64,000 nt of DNA. It comes from Bin75 sp965200435 (GTDB taxonomy: Bacteria > Nitrospirota > Nitrospiria > Nitrospirales > UBA8639). Within the stretch, counting starts at the first letter, position 1, and the number at the start of each line of letters is the position of its first letter. The stretch covers positions 1,488,001 through 1,552,000 of the forward strand of contig OZ241337.1 of NCBI GenBank assembly GCA_965200435.1, read 5' to 3'. Under the pieces are notes generated by a model. The model saw only the letters and a program-made list of their open reading frames with translations. It did no database searches and had not been told where the DNA came from. The position numbers were made by a program, and so were the translations under genes. Positions 1 through 9,162 of this stretch are shown here, piece after piece.

Positions 1-402
1 GAGTTTGTGTCGTCGGGGTATACCCGAGAAGAAATGAAGATGGTCAACGAGACCCGGAAGATTCTGGGTGGCCGAGAGATCGGGGTGTCCGCGACCACGG
101 TTCGTGTGCCGGTGTTCGTCGGTCACGGGGAATCCATCAACGTCGAAACCCGAAAGAAGTTGTCGGTGGAAGAAACCCGGGCCATTCTCTCGACTGCGCC
201 GGGTGTGCAACTGTATGACGATCCCTCACGGAGGTTGTATCCCCTGCAGGTCCATGCCGCAGGGACGGATGCGGTGTTCGTGGGACGGGTCCGCGAGGAT
301 GAATCCATTCCCAACGGCCTCAACCTGTGGGTGGTGGCGGACAATCTGCGCAAAGGGGCTGCACTGAACGCCGTCCAGATTGCCGAGGCATTGGTGCGGT
401 GA
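1..402 (+). CDS. asd: Aspartate-semialdehyde dehydrogenase, C-terminal part (5' end outside window)
   Basis: This is the end of an aspartate-semialdehyde dehydrogenase, which reduces aspartyl phosphate to the semialdehyde for lysine, threonine, methionine and diaminopimelate synthesis in the cytoplasm. The frame is open from base 1, so the gene begins upstream of the window. The visible 133 codons hold the family's C-terminal half: a GREIGVSATTVRVPVFVGHGES stretch with the substrate-binding Arg and His, and the closing segment around LNLWVVADNLRKGAALNAVQIAE. The next gene starts 3 bases after its stop, so they are probably co-transcribed. The family call is secure; the N-terminal NADP domain and catalytic Cys cannot be seen. 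Confidence 0.93.
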   Translation, partial: EFVSSGYTREEMKMVNETRKILGGREIGVSATTVRVPVFVGHGESINVETRKKLSVEETRAILSTAPGVQLYDDPSRRLYPLQVHAAGTDAVFVGRVREDESIPNGLNLWVVADNLRKGAALNAVQIAEALVR

Positions 403-405
403 GCC

Positions 406-645
406 GTGCCGGAGTTCATCGGGAAGACGCTCATCGTGCTGGGTCTGGGGATTGTGGTCCTCGGCGTGATCGTCTCGTTGCTCGGCAAGTGGCCGGGTGA
501 GGGGTCCGGGCTCGGCTGGCTGGGGAAGCTGCCGGGCGATATTTTCATCAAGCGGGACAACTTCACCTTTTACTTTCCCCTGAGTACCAGTATCATCATC
601 AGCGTGGTGGGGAGTCTCCTCCTCTATTTTTTCCTGAAACGATGA
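406..645 (+). CDS. DUF2905 small membrane protein
   Basis: A 79-residue protein with two membrane segments (about residues 5-25 and 57-76) separated by a loop containing GWLGKLPGDIFIKRDNFTFYFPL. That loop is the signature of the DUF2905 family, found in many bacteria and of unknown function. The start is GTG, 3 bases after the asd stop. Its TGA overlaps the ATG of the next gene (ATGA), which points to translational coupling. Length matches the family. Role unknown. Confidence 0.85.
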   Translation: MPEFIGKTLIVLGLGIVVLGVIVSLLGKWPGEGSGLGWLGKLPGDIFIKRDNFTFYFPLSTSIIISVVGSLLLYFFLKR

Positions 646-1865
646 CGATGTTCACCGCCTCTCAGGTCAGGGTTCTGCTGCTGATTATCGGGGTATGGCT
701 GGGGCCGTTGCCCTGGGTTCACGCGGCGGACAATGTTCGAGTCGTCCTGTCCGAACGGGCAGACGGCGTCACCGTTGCGTCCACCGGAAACCTGCGTCTC
801 GAAATGCCTTCGGGCGATCGGATCGATGTGGCGTCCGGGGCGACCATTATTCTCCAAGAACATGGGTTGCAGGTCGATGACAACCCGGTACGAGGCAACC
901 ATCTTGCGGTTCAGGCGACGCACAAAGAACTGCGGATCACCATTCAAGGCCCGTCCTCTGACGCGACGCGTGAACCGTGGGTGGTGTATGGAAGTCTCGA
1001 CGTCACGGTCCGGAATGGACGCCTTCTGGTCGTGAACGTGGTGGATCTCGAGGATTACGTGGCGGGAGTCGTGAGTTCGGAAGTCAGCCCTGCGTGGCAC
1101 GAGGAACTCTTGCGAACGCAGGCCGTGGCGGCACGGACCTACGTGTTGTACAAGAAGCTGCAAAATGCGGGGCAGCCGTTTGATGTGTACGCAAGCGTGC
1201 AGGATCAGGTGTATACGGGCCGCAAAAAGGTCAATGACGCCGTCCTCGATGCCGTGCGTCGGACGCATGGTCAGGTCCTGACCTATGAAGGCCGTCCCAT
1301 TTTCGCCGCCTACTCATCCACGACGGCCGGCCCCACGGAAGATGCCATGAACGTGTGGTCCCAAGACTTGCCCTACTTGAAAGGGGTGGATTGTCCATTC
1401 GATCAGAAGTCCCCCTGGTATGAGTGGCAAGTATCCATCCCGTTTGATGTGGTTGAATCCCGACTCAAGGGTGCCGGGTATCCCATTGGCTGGCTCGCGA
1501 CACTCACGTCTTATCACATGACCGACGCCGGTCGGGTCAAGGACCTGCGGATTCTGCATTCCCGGGGGGAACTTATTCTCACGGGACAGGAGTTTCGGCG
1601 TCTCCTCGGGTATGCCAAGGTACGCAGCACCCGGTTTTCCATTGAACGGATTGACAGACAGGTCGTGTTTACGGGAAAAGGGGCCGGACACGGGGTTGGC
1701 CTGTGTCAATGGGGCGCCAAGGAAATGGCCGAACTGGGGTATCCCTATCAATCTATTCTGCGCTATTACTATCCGGGAACGGAGATCCTGCCACGCGATC
1801 AGGTGGTCATGACCCTGCCTCCTTCCGTGACTCCCCGGAATGGGGAAATCCGGGCGTCAAAGTAG
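642..1865 (+). CDS. SpoIID/LytB domain secreted protein
   Basis: A 407-residue exported protein with an N-terminal signal peptide (about residues 8-29, ending WVHAAD). From about residue 120 it carries a SpoIID/LytB domain, recognised by YVAGVVSSEVSPAWHEELLRTQAVAARTY and, near the end, GAGHGVGLCQWGAKEMA. In sporulating Firmicutes SpoIID is a lytic transglycosylase acting on denuded peptidoglycan; in Gram-negatives such proteins are presumed to act on cell-wall glycan in the periplasm. It overlaps DUF2905 by 4 bases. The stop is TAG. The first 90 residues after the signal peptide look like an extra beta-rich region. Substrate in this organism is inferred. Confidence 0.88.
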   Translation: MTMFTASQVRVLLLIIGVWLGPLPWVHAADNVRVVLSERADGVTVASTGNLRLEMPSGDRIDVASGATIILQEHGLQVDDNPVRGNHLAVQATHKELRITIQGPSSDATREPWVVYGSLDVTVRNGRLLVVNVVDLEDYVAGVVSSEVSPAWHEELLRTQAVAARTYVLYKKLQNAGQPFDVYASVQDQVYTGRKKVNDAVLDAVRRTHGQVLTYEGRPIFAAYSSTTAGPTEDAMNVWSQDLPYLKGVDCPFDQKSPWYEWQVSIPFDVVESRLKGAGYPIGWLATLTSYHMTDAGRVKDLRILHSRGELILTGQEFRRLLGYAKVRSTRFSIERIDRQVVFTGKGAGHGVGLCQWGAKEMAELGYPYQSILRYYYPGTEILPRDQVVMTLPPSVTPRNGEIRASK

Positions 1866-1984
1866 AATTCCCCCAAGATCAGGGACATTCGGCCACTACC
1901 GTTTTTCTCCACTGGCATGGCAAGAGCCTACGAAACTCCCACTGTGCCATTCCAAGTGCAGCGAAGAATCTGCTTTTCCCTTGC

Positions 1985-2010
1985 TGTCATTCCCGCGTAT
2001 GCGGGAATTC
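1985..2010. repeat. Palindromic REP-like repeat (GTCATTCCCGC type)
   Basis: In the 199-base gap between the SpoIID gene and queA, the arms ATTCCCGC and GCGGGAAT flank a 4-base loop (1989-2008). Related GTCAT-CCCGA hairpins lie near 38552, 43722, 44085, 45485, 50075, 50140 and 54100. The repeat is intergenic and carries no gene. Confidence 0.7.
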
Positions 2011-2064
2011 AGTACAGTTCCTTCGCTGTGCCCGGCACGCGGGTTGCCGCCTGGGGTATCCCTT

Positions 2065-3087
2065 ATGCGACTGTCCGAGTTCGACTTCCCGTTCGATGAA
2101 TCGCTGATTGCCGATCACCCGATTTCCCCCAGGGACCACGCTCGACTGCTGGTCGTGTCGCGAAAGGGAGACGCTGCATGTCAACATGCCTCGGTTAAAG
2201 ACCTCCCGGATCTGTTGCAGGCCGGCGACGTGGTGGTCTTGAACGACACCAAGGTAATACCCGCAAGGCTCCACGGCGCCAAACAATCGAGCGGCGGAAA
2301 GGTCGAGGTGTTGTTGGTCCGGTCTTTGGAGGCAGGAGTTTGGGAAGTCCTGTTGAAAGGTCACGTCGTCATCGGGCAGATCCTGCAATTTCAGGACGAG
2401 GCCACCGCCGAGGTCCTGGAACGGACACAAGAACGCACGGTTCTTCGGATTGACACCCAAGGGTCCGTCAAAGACCTTTTGGAGAGGATCGGGGAAGTTC
2501 CGCTGCCGCCCTATATCAAGCGCCAGGCGACCGAGCAGGACAAAGAGGCCTATCAAACGGTCTTCGCGCGCTCGGAAGGAGCCGTTGCCGCCCCGACCGC
2601 GGGGTTGCATTTCACCGCCCCCTTACTCGCCGCCCTCGAGCAGAAGGGCATTCAACTCGTGACCGTCACGCTGCACGTCGGGCCTGGGACCTTTCGTCCG
2701 GTCACCGTGGACCAGATCGAAGACCATCATATGAGTGCCGAGTGGTTTCACATTTCCGATGAAACGGCGACACGCCTCAATGCGGCAAAGGCCAAAGGCC
2801 GGCGAATCGTGGCGGTCGGAACGACCTCAGTGCGCACGCTGGAATCAGCAGTCGACCAAGCCGGAATAATCCAGGCCGGTTCGGGTGAAACCCGCCTGTT
2901 CATCACGCCCGGGTTCCGCTTCGCCATGGTCGATGCCCTGCTGACCAATTTTCACCTGCCGCGCACCACGTTGCTCATGCTCGTCTCCGCCTTCACCGGA
3001 CTTGACCAACTGCGAGCGGCCTACGCGGAAGCCATCGCCGCACGGTACCGCTTCTACAGCTACGGCGATGCCATGTTGATTCAATGA
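2065..3087 (+). CDS. queA: S-adenosylmethionine:tRNA ribosyltransferase-isomerase QueA
   Basis: QueA moves the ribosyl group of S-adenosylmethionine to 7-aminomethyl-7-deazaguanine in tRNA, giving epoxyqueuosine. The 340-residue protein has the family start MRLSEFDFPFDESLIADHP, the segment DVVVLNDTKVIPARLHG, the AAPTAGLHFT motif near residue 180, HVGPGTFRPV, and the C-terminal LLTNFHLPRTTLLMLVSAF. An in-frame ATG exists further upstream at 1840, but it lies inside the previous gene. ATG 2065 gives the standard family N-terminus and length. No other queuosine gene is nearby. Confidence 0.95.
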   Translation: MRLSEFDFPFDESLIADHPISPRDHARLLVVSRKGDAACQHASVKDLPDLLQAGDVVVLNDTKVIPARLHGAKQSSGGKVEVLLVRSLEAGVWEVLLKGHVVIGQILQFQDEATAEVLERTQERTVLRIDTQGSVKDLLERIGEVPLPPYIKRQATEQDKEAYQTVFARSEGAVAAPTAGLHFTAPLLAALEQKGIQLVTVTLHVGPGTFRPVTVDQIEDHHMSAEWFHISDETATRLNAAKAKGRRIVAVGTTSVRTLESAVDQAGIIQAGSGETRLFITPGFRFAMVDALLTNFHLPRTTLLMLVSAFTGLDQLRAAYAEAIAARYRFYSYGDAMLIQ

Positions 3088-3236
3088 GTCTTGGCTGCAT
3101 CCTTTTGTTTCGGCAAAAAGACCAATGCTATTTGCTCTGAGCCTAGTGCTGGAGCATAGCTTCATCCTGGCTTGGTTGGGTTCAAAAATACAACATGCTA
3201 ATGTGCCATTAGCAGACACGAAGTGAAAGTAAGACG

Positions 3237-4187
3237 ATGAACAAGAGAAAACTTCTTAATGAAAGAAAATTGTTTTCTGCAGCATTGACAAATTTCGTTA
3301 AAGGACTTGCCGAATACGTATCTGCTCGTGATGGTCAGTGGACCGTAAAGGGTTTCATTGATATTTATAGGAACGTTTACACTATCAGTTCTGACACCAA
3401 GATCATTTCGAAAATCCTCGAAATCCACTTGTTTCCCAAAATCCTAAATTTTGCCCAAGACAACGGATATTCAATCGTTCTTGCAGAACACCAAAACTGG
3501 TATCCTGACATCACTTTCATCAAGCGAGATGACTAGAATGTTAAGTTTGCGGTAGATCTGAAAACGACTTATCGAGACCCGACCTTCCCAGGTCACGTCA
3601 ATGGCTTCACTTTGGGGAGTCATGGAGCATATTTCAAGAATCGCACGTCAACGAAAAATATCCAGTTCCCCTATGCGAACTATTCTGGTCACTTCTGTTT
3701 AGGGATCATCTACAGCAGAGTAAACGGCAAAGCTTTGGATGAAACCGAAGTCATGCCCATTGCTGAACTGGAAGGCAAGAACAATAAAAAACTGTTGCGT
3801 CAATATTCTATGACCAACGTTGAGAATCTTCGTCCCATTGCGTCAGTTGTGAGAGATTTCCAGTTCTTTGCATGCGAGAAATGGCGATTGGCAAGCGATA
3901 AGCAAGGCTCCGGTAATACGGCAAATATCGGCTCGATTTCTAACATTGAAGACATCCTCGCAGGGAATGGTGTCTTTGCTAAATTGGGCGAGGAATGGTT
4001 CGATGAGTATTGGATAAACTATGGTGTCTCTACAATGATGAAAAAGGGTAAGGCTATCCCCATCAAATCCATTGGAGACTTCTTGGACTTCAGGGGTGGC
4101 GATAAGCGTAAGATTGTAGAAGTAAAGACCAAGAAGAAGACAGAAACAAAGAGGAAGAATGGCGAGAATAATTGTTCCTCCAATTAA
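3237..4187 (+). pseudogene. EcoRV-type type II restriction endonuclease with in-frame amber codon
   Basis: Read through one TAG (3534-3536), this frame gives a 316-residue protein resembling EcoRV (recognises GATATC). Shared features in order are SDTKIISKILEI, HQNWYPDITF with the first catalytic Asp, then just after the stop VDLKTTY with the second catalytic Asp and Lys, STKNIQFPYANYSGH, and EKWRLASDKQGSGNTANIGSI near the C-terminus. The stop separates the catalytic Asp of PDIT from the Asp/Lys pair, so neither half (3237-3536; 3612-4187 from the next ATG) could be active alone. The region is AT-richer than the flanking genes, consistent with transfer. The methyltransferase follows with a 29-base overlap. 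The reading frame is otherwise intact, so loss is recent, or the codon is read through, or there is a base-call error. Confidence 0.85.
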
Positions 4188-5106
4188 GAGCCAAGGGATT
4201 AAGGCCAAACTGGTTCCTTGGATTCAAGCCCTTGTCCCTGACGTTCGCGGAAAGTGGATTGAACCGTTTCTGGGAACCGGAGTGGTGGCATTCAACGCCG
4301 GGTTTCGGGAAGCACTTTTGAACGACGTCAATCCCCACGTTATTCGTTTTTAGCAAGGAATACAGAATTGCGAAATCACGCCCCAACGGGTTCGAGAGTA
4401 CTTGGAAAAAGAAGGAGGGCAACTTAAGAGAGCTCCTGAACATGGGTATGCCCACTTTCGGGCAATTAAGGATAGGTTTAACGTGACCCATGATCCACTG
4501 GATTTTCTCTTTCTTTCTCGTGCAGGATTTAACGGAATGATGCGCTTCAATCGAGCTGGGGAGTGGAACATCCCCTTCTGTAAAAAGCCGGGACGCTTTT
4601 CTCGTAGCTACATCACGAAGATCGTGAATCAGGTACATGATGTCGGCTGCCTCATCCAACCTTCTTGGACGTTCACTGTGGAAAATTTTGAAACCACCAT
4701 CCAAAAAGCAGAAAAGGACGACATCATCTACTGTGATCCACCATACATCGGAAGATACGTGGACTACTACAGCGGATGGACAGAAAAATCCGAACGAAAG
4801 CTCTTCGACCTTCTGTCAGCTTCGCCGGCTCGGTTCATTCTTTCCACGTGGCACCATAATGATTTTCGCCGTAACCCGTTTATGGATTTGCTATGGAGTA
4901 AATTTAATCTCGTTACCCGAGATCATTTCTACTACTCCGGCGGAAAGATTGAAAACAGAAAATCGATTGTTGAAGCATTGGCGTTCAATTTTGATGCAAA
5001 TATTAAAGAGCACAATCACGATGTATACCCCAAGCCTGAGCAATTGTTGCTATGCGAAAGAAGGGCTACATATATCACGCAACAATTGAGTCGAGTCGGT
5101 GTGTGA
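4159..5106 (+). pseudogene. EcoRV-type adenine DNA methyltransferase (D12/Dam class) with in-frame amber codon
   Basis: The cognate methylase of the preceding nuclease, expected to methylate adenine in GATATC. It has the N-terminal VPPIKSQGIKAKLVPWI, SAM-binding motif EPFLGTGVVAFN, the catalytic DPPY motif inside CDPPYIGRYVDYYSGW (about residues 192-207), and STWHHNDFR, all as I recall them from M.EcoRV. A TAG at 4351-4353 interrupts the frame after NPHVIRF, where a Tyr is expected, and the same frame then stays open to 5106. The fragment from ATG 4402 lacks the SAM-binding motif. As both genes of the pair carry one amber each, the system is probably dead, unless TAG is read. Confidence 0.87.
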
Positions 5107-5398
5107 TGCGTGGGTTACGGCAGAGAACTTATGAAGAACACAATCAGATATGCGGATGAACCGCTTGGCATATGAAGCGTGATGAAAGCTCCCCCCTGAA
5201 GAACTGGTGCTTCACTGGGACTACGGGCGATGTCTTTGAGCAAAGTGAGTGTAGATTTTTTGAAAAAGAGGCCTGAAAACATCGGACATCGTATCAGGCA
5301 ATGATCCGCCGGCTTGCTGATCTATATGCCGGACAATATGAAAAGCGTCTCAACTAGGGAGGCTGCTCCAGAGAAGAGCGTCAGGAGCGAATTTGGCT
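5107..5398. other. Gap downstream of the restriction-modification pair
   Basis: About 290 bases of moderate AT content with no convincing reading frame, RNA gene or repeat. It marks the right edge of the AT-rich island; the neighbour on the other side is transcribed toward it. Confidence 0.4.
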
Positions 5399-5962
5399 CT
5401 AGCCTGGCTGGGTCTTGGGCTTTTCCAGAGCTGTGTCACCGGAATTTAAGCCCTTGGAGTTGTCGTCTTTGGGTGGTGGCGATGCCGAGCGGCCTGCAAA
5501 GTAGAAGGCGATGGTGGCTCCGACCAATGGGCCAAAGGCGGTGATGACAGTCTTCAGCGTTTCGTTTGTCTTATTGTCGAGTACCGCGAAGACCAGCACG
5601 ATTAGATAGGAACCCACGATCCAAAGCGCGAGCATGGCCCGCACGGACCCCCGCGGCAGGTTCAGCCCTCGTAGCTCCTTGCTTTCGACGGATGTGCCAT
5701 ACTGACAGCGAGCCAGCAGCGGGAGAAACAGCAGAACAACCAGGGCAAGAAGCCCCTGTGCTCCCATGAACAGGCTCCCATGGCTCCACTTTGTCGGATC
5801 AGGAACGGTGTACATCCCTACGCCGATTCCCACCAGGAAAATGACGGCAGCCAAACTAAATCCCGGGCACCAGGCTTTCAAGCGCCTGCAGGTGGTTTTC
5901 TCAACGTTAGGATTCTTGTTGTTCTCTGACTCGTCAGCTTGTTCGGGATTTGTCTCGTTCAT
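5399..5962 (-). CDS. Hypothetical membrane protein
   Basis: A 187-residue protein I do not recognise. A charged Asn/Glu-rich N-terminus (about 1-30) is followed by three to four hydrophobic segments (about 35-52, 65-82, 110-130, 140-157) and a polar Pro/Lys-rich tail. The stretch RGLNLPRGSVRAMLALWIVGSYLIVL resembles small membrane proteins found beside other unknown genes; no catalytic motif is visible. It is isolated, reading toward the restriction-modification remnant. Confidence 0.6.
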   Translation of the reverse strand: MNETNPEQADESENNKNPNVEKTTCRRLKAWCPGFSLAAVIFLVGIGVGMYTVPDPTKWSHGSLFMGAQGLLALVVLLFLPLLARCQYGTSVESKELRGLNLPRGSVRAMLALWIVGSYLIVLVFAVLDNKTNETLKTVITAFGPLVGATIAFYFAGRSASPPPKDDNSKGLNSGDTALEKPKTQPG

Positions 5963-6226
5963 GTGTCAATCTTCCTTCCCTTACCGCCATGCACGAACGG
6001 CTCAGTAAACCCTGCTGCCGCGGCATGTCCCCGACTTCCTCCACAGCCGGGTCAAGTCGTAGTACGCCCTCAATTCTGAACAGCAGCGTGAGGCTGCGTC
6101 AACCAGCTGGGGCTAGGGACCAGATCGGGCACAGCAGTGATCGTGATTCTTGGTCGACCTGCTGCTGTTTCGTGCCTTGCGTTTTATCCGTTCAGGGAAG
6201 GGAAAAGATTGGAGGAAGCGAGGGGC

Positions 6227-6943
6227 CTAGAGAAATTCCTGACGGATTTCGACGTCGGACGAAGCCCATAAGGCCTGTTGGAAAGCTTCGAGCGCCTGCT
6301 GCTTCTTTTGGAACAGGAGTTGAAACCGGATGCGGTCATGGATCGTTTCGATCTCCTGTTCATCTTCAAGGCCGGCGGTTTGCCCAGAGGCGAGTTCCTT
6401 GACTTGTTCCTCCTCTATCGGATTCAGGGTGGCCACCTCCTGAACAAGAAGCAGGACTTTTTGCCTGCGAAGGTCTTTGGTCAGGCTCTCTTCAAACTTC
6501 GCCGGAGAGATCTGGTTGAGTGACAGAAGACGGTGGTAGACCTCCGGATCGAATGCCCCGTCCTTCTGAAATTCCTCGCGCTTGATGATGGTGTCGCGCA
6601 GTTCGTCAGGATGCACCTCCAGGTTGAGATCATCGGCAGCCACAAGCCACAGTTTCTGACCGACCAGGGAGTTGATGACGGTCTGCTTCAGTTCTTTGCG
6701 GTCTGGGGCTTCCTGCTCGGGCTGATTTCTATAGAAAGCCTCAGTCCTGTTAAACGCCTCCCGGAATTCATCCAGTTTCACCTGGTACGATCCAACCACG
6801 GCCACCAGGTTGGGTTGTTGCGCGGTTTCATACCCGAACCAGCCCATGCCGATAATAAAGGTGACCGCGATGATCAACATGATGAACTTCAAGAGCCAAG
6901 GATATTTCGTCGAACCTTCGCGAATCAGCTTAATCATGGGCAC
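6227..6943 (-). CDS. SurA/PpiD N-terminal domain protein (no PPIase domain)
   Basis: A 238-residue membrane-anchored protein. A short cytoplasmic start (MPMIKLIREGSTKYPWLLK) leads into one membrane helix (about 20-40), as in PpiD. Then comes a SurA-N-like chaperone domain with VVGSYQVKLDEFREAFNRT and ELKQTVINSLVGQKLW, which is the part that binds unfolded outer-membrane proteins. The protein ends where PpiD would continue into parvulin isomerase domains, so it is a chaperone-only form or a shortened PpiD. The IS481-type element is inserted about 60 bases upstream of its start and may have removed its promoter region. Assignment rests on domain pattern. Confidence 0.75.
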   Translation of the reverse strand: MPMIKLIREGSTKYPWLLKFIMLIIAVTFIIGMGWFGYETAQQPNLVAVVGSYQVKLDEFREAFNRTEAFYRNQPEQEAPDRKELKQTVINSLVGQKLWLVAADDLNLEVHPDELRDTIIKREEFQKDGAFDPEVYHRLLSLNQISPAKFEESLTKDLRRQKVLLLVQEVATLNPIEEEQVKELASGQTAGLEDEQEIETIHDRIRFQLLFQKKQQALEAFQQALWASSDVEIRQEFL

Positions 6944-6997
6944 CCCCGCCTTTTGAACGTATGGACAACACGTTCTAACACGCAGAACGTACTCATT

Positions 6998-8044
6998 TCA
7001 AACCGGTGTATGGGTCCACCACATTTGGCACTCGGGTTGGTGGTGAATCAGGAATTGTACCGGAGATTGCCGCCCAAGGCTATGGTGGGGCAACACGGTA
7101 TTGTAGGCCAGCAACCAATCGGCCAGTTTGCGGTTAAAGGCCGCCAAATCGTCGAACAGCAGATCCTCGTGGTAGTCCACGAAGGTCTCTTGCAGGGTGC
7201 GATTGAACCGTTCCGCATGAGCGTTCATTTTCGGGGATCGGGGATACGTCCACCAGTGGGTGATGCCGCGTTCATCGAGCCGGTGCTGGAAATGCCCCTG
7301 GAACTCCGGGCCGTTATCGGAGAGGAGGACCCGGGGTGGGGCCGGGAGCAACGCACAGAGTGCATCGAGGGCGTGGGTGGCATGGCGGCTGGAGGCGGTG
7401 GCGGTGGCCACAGCGAAGGCGAAGCGACTGCAGGGATCGATGAAGGTGAATAGGTAGCGGCGGAGTCCGGCGTGGAGCCGCACAACGGGATCGCCGGCCA
7501 AGACCGCCAGGGGCTGGGCGGGGCGGGGCCGGGGCGGGCGGGATTTCCGGCGCCGTGTCCGGGGTTTGGGCCGGCCCCGGGCATCCAGGCGGCTCGGCGT
7601 GTGCCGCATCCGGTCCGGGGCGCGGGCGATCAGGCGCCCGATGGTGGAGACCCTGGGGAGGGCTAGCCCGTGCTGCGCACACCACGGCCGCAGTAGGACG
7701 TGCAGCTTGGCCTTCCCACGGTTGGGATACGTGGTGCGTAGCCGCCGGATCGCTTGGCTCAGGGCGGGTGGCCACGTGGCCTGCCGCCGCCGGTGGGGGG
7801 CCCTAGAGCGGACGGCCAACGCCTGCGGGTCCCCGCCAGCCTGAGTGAGCGCCCGCTGCCAGCGATAAAGCGTCCGGCGGCTGACGCCAAAGGCCTCCCC
7901 CGTCGCGGCTGGGCCATGCCGGGCGCAAAAGTGCAGAATCTTGAGTCGGTGATGGGCTTCGTGGGGTATCATGTCCCAACGATGCCCGAATTGCGTTAGT
8001 CGATAAAACCCCCTGATGCGATAGCCGACATGGTGGATTTGCAT
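6998..8044 (-). CDS. IS481-type DDE transposase, copy 1
   Basis: A 348-residue transposase. N-terminal helix-turn-helix (about 30-70, with GEAFGVSRRTLYRWQRAL), an Arg/Pro-rich linker, then an integrase core with the acidic triad: Asp in FTFIDPCSRF, Asp in LLSDNGPEF, Glu in NAHAERFNRTLQE. The ATG at 8044 is preceded by an AGGAGGAGAG ribosome site. The gene has no stop inside the element; translation runs through the inverted repeat and ends in flanking DNA at 6998. Nearly identical to copy 2, differing at a few positions, for example Ser versus Arg in DPC(S/R)RF. Confidence 0.92.
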   Translation of the reverse strand: MQIHHVGYRIRGFYRLTQFGHRWDMIPHEAHHRLKILHFCARHGPAATGEAFGVSRRTLYRWQRALTQAGGDPQALAVRSRAPHRRRQATWPPALSQAIRRLRTTYPNRGKAKLHVLLRPWCAQHGLALPRVSTIGRLIARAPDRMRHTPSRLDARGRPKPRTRRRKSRPPRPRPAQPLAVLAGDPVVRLHAGLRRYLFTFIDPCSRFAFAVATATASSRHATHALDALCALLPAPPRVLLSDNGPEFQGHFQHRLDERGITHWWTYPRSPKMNAHAERFNRTLQETFVDYHEDLLFDDLAAFNRKLADWLLAYNTVLPHHSLGRQSPVQFLIHHQPECQMWWTHTPV

Positions 8045-8093
8045 GGCCTCTCCTCCTGTTTCGAGGAGTGCCAAAGGTTTCTGAACTTATACA
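7007..8093 (-). mobile_element. IS481-type insertion sequence, copy 1
   Basis: A 1087-base element. The left end begins TGTATGGGTCCACCAC and the right end (other strand) begins TGTATAAGTTCAGAAACC; both ends share TTTGGCACTC about 18 bases in, so the inverted repeats are imperfect. Flanks are ACCGG (7002-7006) and CCCGG (8094-8098), a likely 5-base target duplication with one mismatch. Copy 2 at 47692-48778 has the same length and is nearly identical, so movement was recent. It lies between the SurA-like gene and a broken hsdR piece. Confidence 0.9.
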
Positions 8094-8217
8094 CCCGGTC
8101 GCCCTCGCTCTTGACACGTAAATATGCCATTTATCATTCGAAACAACACGTCCCCTTCTTCTGGAACTGCCCCACCACCCGCACTGGGACAGCGGTGACG
8201 GAACCGACACCGGAGCC

Positions 8218-8808
8218 GTGAAGCGTGCCGGGTCTTATGAGTATTCAGGTGGAGACATGCTTGCAAGCATCAGCAATGAGACCATCGGTCCCCAAGGCAT
8301 GAAGATCGACCAGATGTTCTTCAACAGATTCGAGGAGACCGTGCGGAAAGACGAGAGCATTGCAAGGGCTGTCGAAGCCGGGCAATGGGACCTTGTGATC
8401 GACTACGTCAACCGTGAGGTTTTTAACAAGCCCGAGGAGTATTATACCCTCGACAAGTTGCGAAAAGCTGCTGCCGTGGACCGTCGCCTGACCCTGCGCG
8501 AAATTCTGGAAAAGGTCTTTGGTCTTATCCCGCGGTTCAAGTCCAAAGATGAATTGCTGGAAGAGGAATTCGCCAAATTCGTCGCCGATTACAAGCCTGA
8601 AGAAGCCGAGACTATCCCTGCCATCAAGACCTACTTCAAGGCCTACGTCACCAACGCCGATATAAGAAACAGCATCGAAAGTCGCCACTTCACCAATCTG
8701 GCGACCAACCCAGCCTTTTCCATCATCGACTACCGCGCAGTACCGGAGAAATACCGTGCGCTGGTTCCAGCATATGTAAAAGACTATGGATCATTGAACC
8801 AGTTCTAA
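8218..8808 (+). pseudogene. hsdR: Type I restriction enzyme R subunit, C-terminal fragment
   Basis: A 196-codon frame whose residues from about 28 match the C-terminal helical domain of HsdR (EcoR124/EcoEI-like): DQMFFNRFEETVRKDESIARAVEAG, then NREVFNKPEEYYTLDKLRKA, and the family ending YRAVPEKYRALVPAYVKDYGSLNQF. The nuclease and helicase domains, about 800 residues, are absent. The IS481-type element lies just upstream and a MITE begins exactly at the TAA stop. A second, diverged copy of the same C-terminus lies at 11868-12065. Probably a remnant; independent expression from GTG 8218 or ATG 8302 cannot be excluded. Confidence 0.8.
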
Positions 8809-8952
8809 GGAACCTCTGATTTCGTGTGATAGCGGGATGCAGGGCAAGGCGTCCCGGAGCGAACCCCGAACTTATCAGAGAGATAGGTGAGGGTTGAGCG
8901 AGGACACCACGCCGCCATGTGCCCGATCGTGCACTCAATCAGAGGTTCCCTA
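8806..8952 (+). mobile_element. MITE-like element, copy 1
   Basis: 147 bases including the flanking TA on each side. Ends are (T)AAGGAACCTCTGATT and AATCAGAGGTTCCCTA, inverted repeats of each other with one mismatch. The interior (GCGGGATGCAGGGCAAGG ...) is shared with the other copies and encodes nothing. The leading TAA is the stop codon of the hsdR fragment. Confidence 0.88.
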
Positions 8953-9162
8953 AACGGCAATTGGCTCAGATTGATGGGATGTTGGGGGATGAAGCAGCAG
9001 CAGACGTATTCGGAATTGACGGGTAAAATCATTGGCCATGCCGGTGTATTCTGCCCTTTGATGACAAGGTCCAACCAGTCGGGACGAGACGGGTGGGTTT
9101 GCTGGCAGGCAATGTTGTCGGCGTGAATTGCAATTTTTGGAAAAATAATTACAATATTGGTC
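8953..9162. other. Leader upstream of the ATPase/HExxH pair
   Basis: 210 bases without a supported gene. The last 40 bases are AT-rich (around AATTTTTGGAAAAATAATT) and are the most likely promoter region for the next gene, although no clear -35/-10 pair can be named. Confidence 0.35.

Noticed and set aside
7225..7806. Several long frames on both strands inside IS481-type copy 1 (and the same in copy 2)
   Set aside because: They are high-GC shadow frames of the transposase, rich in Pro/Arg/Ala and without motifs.
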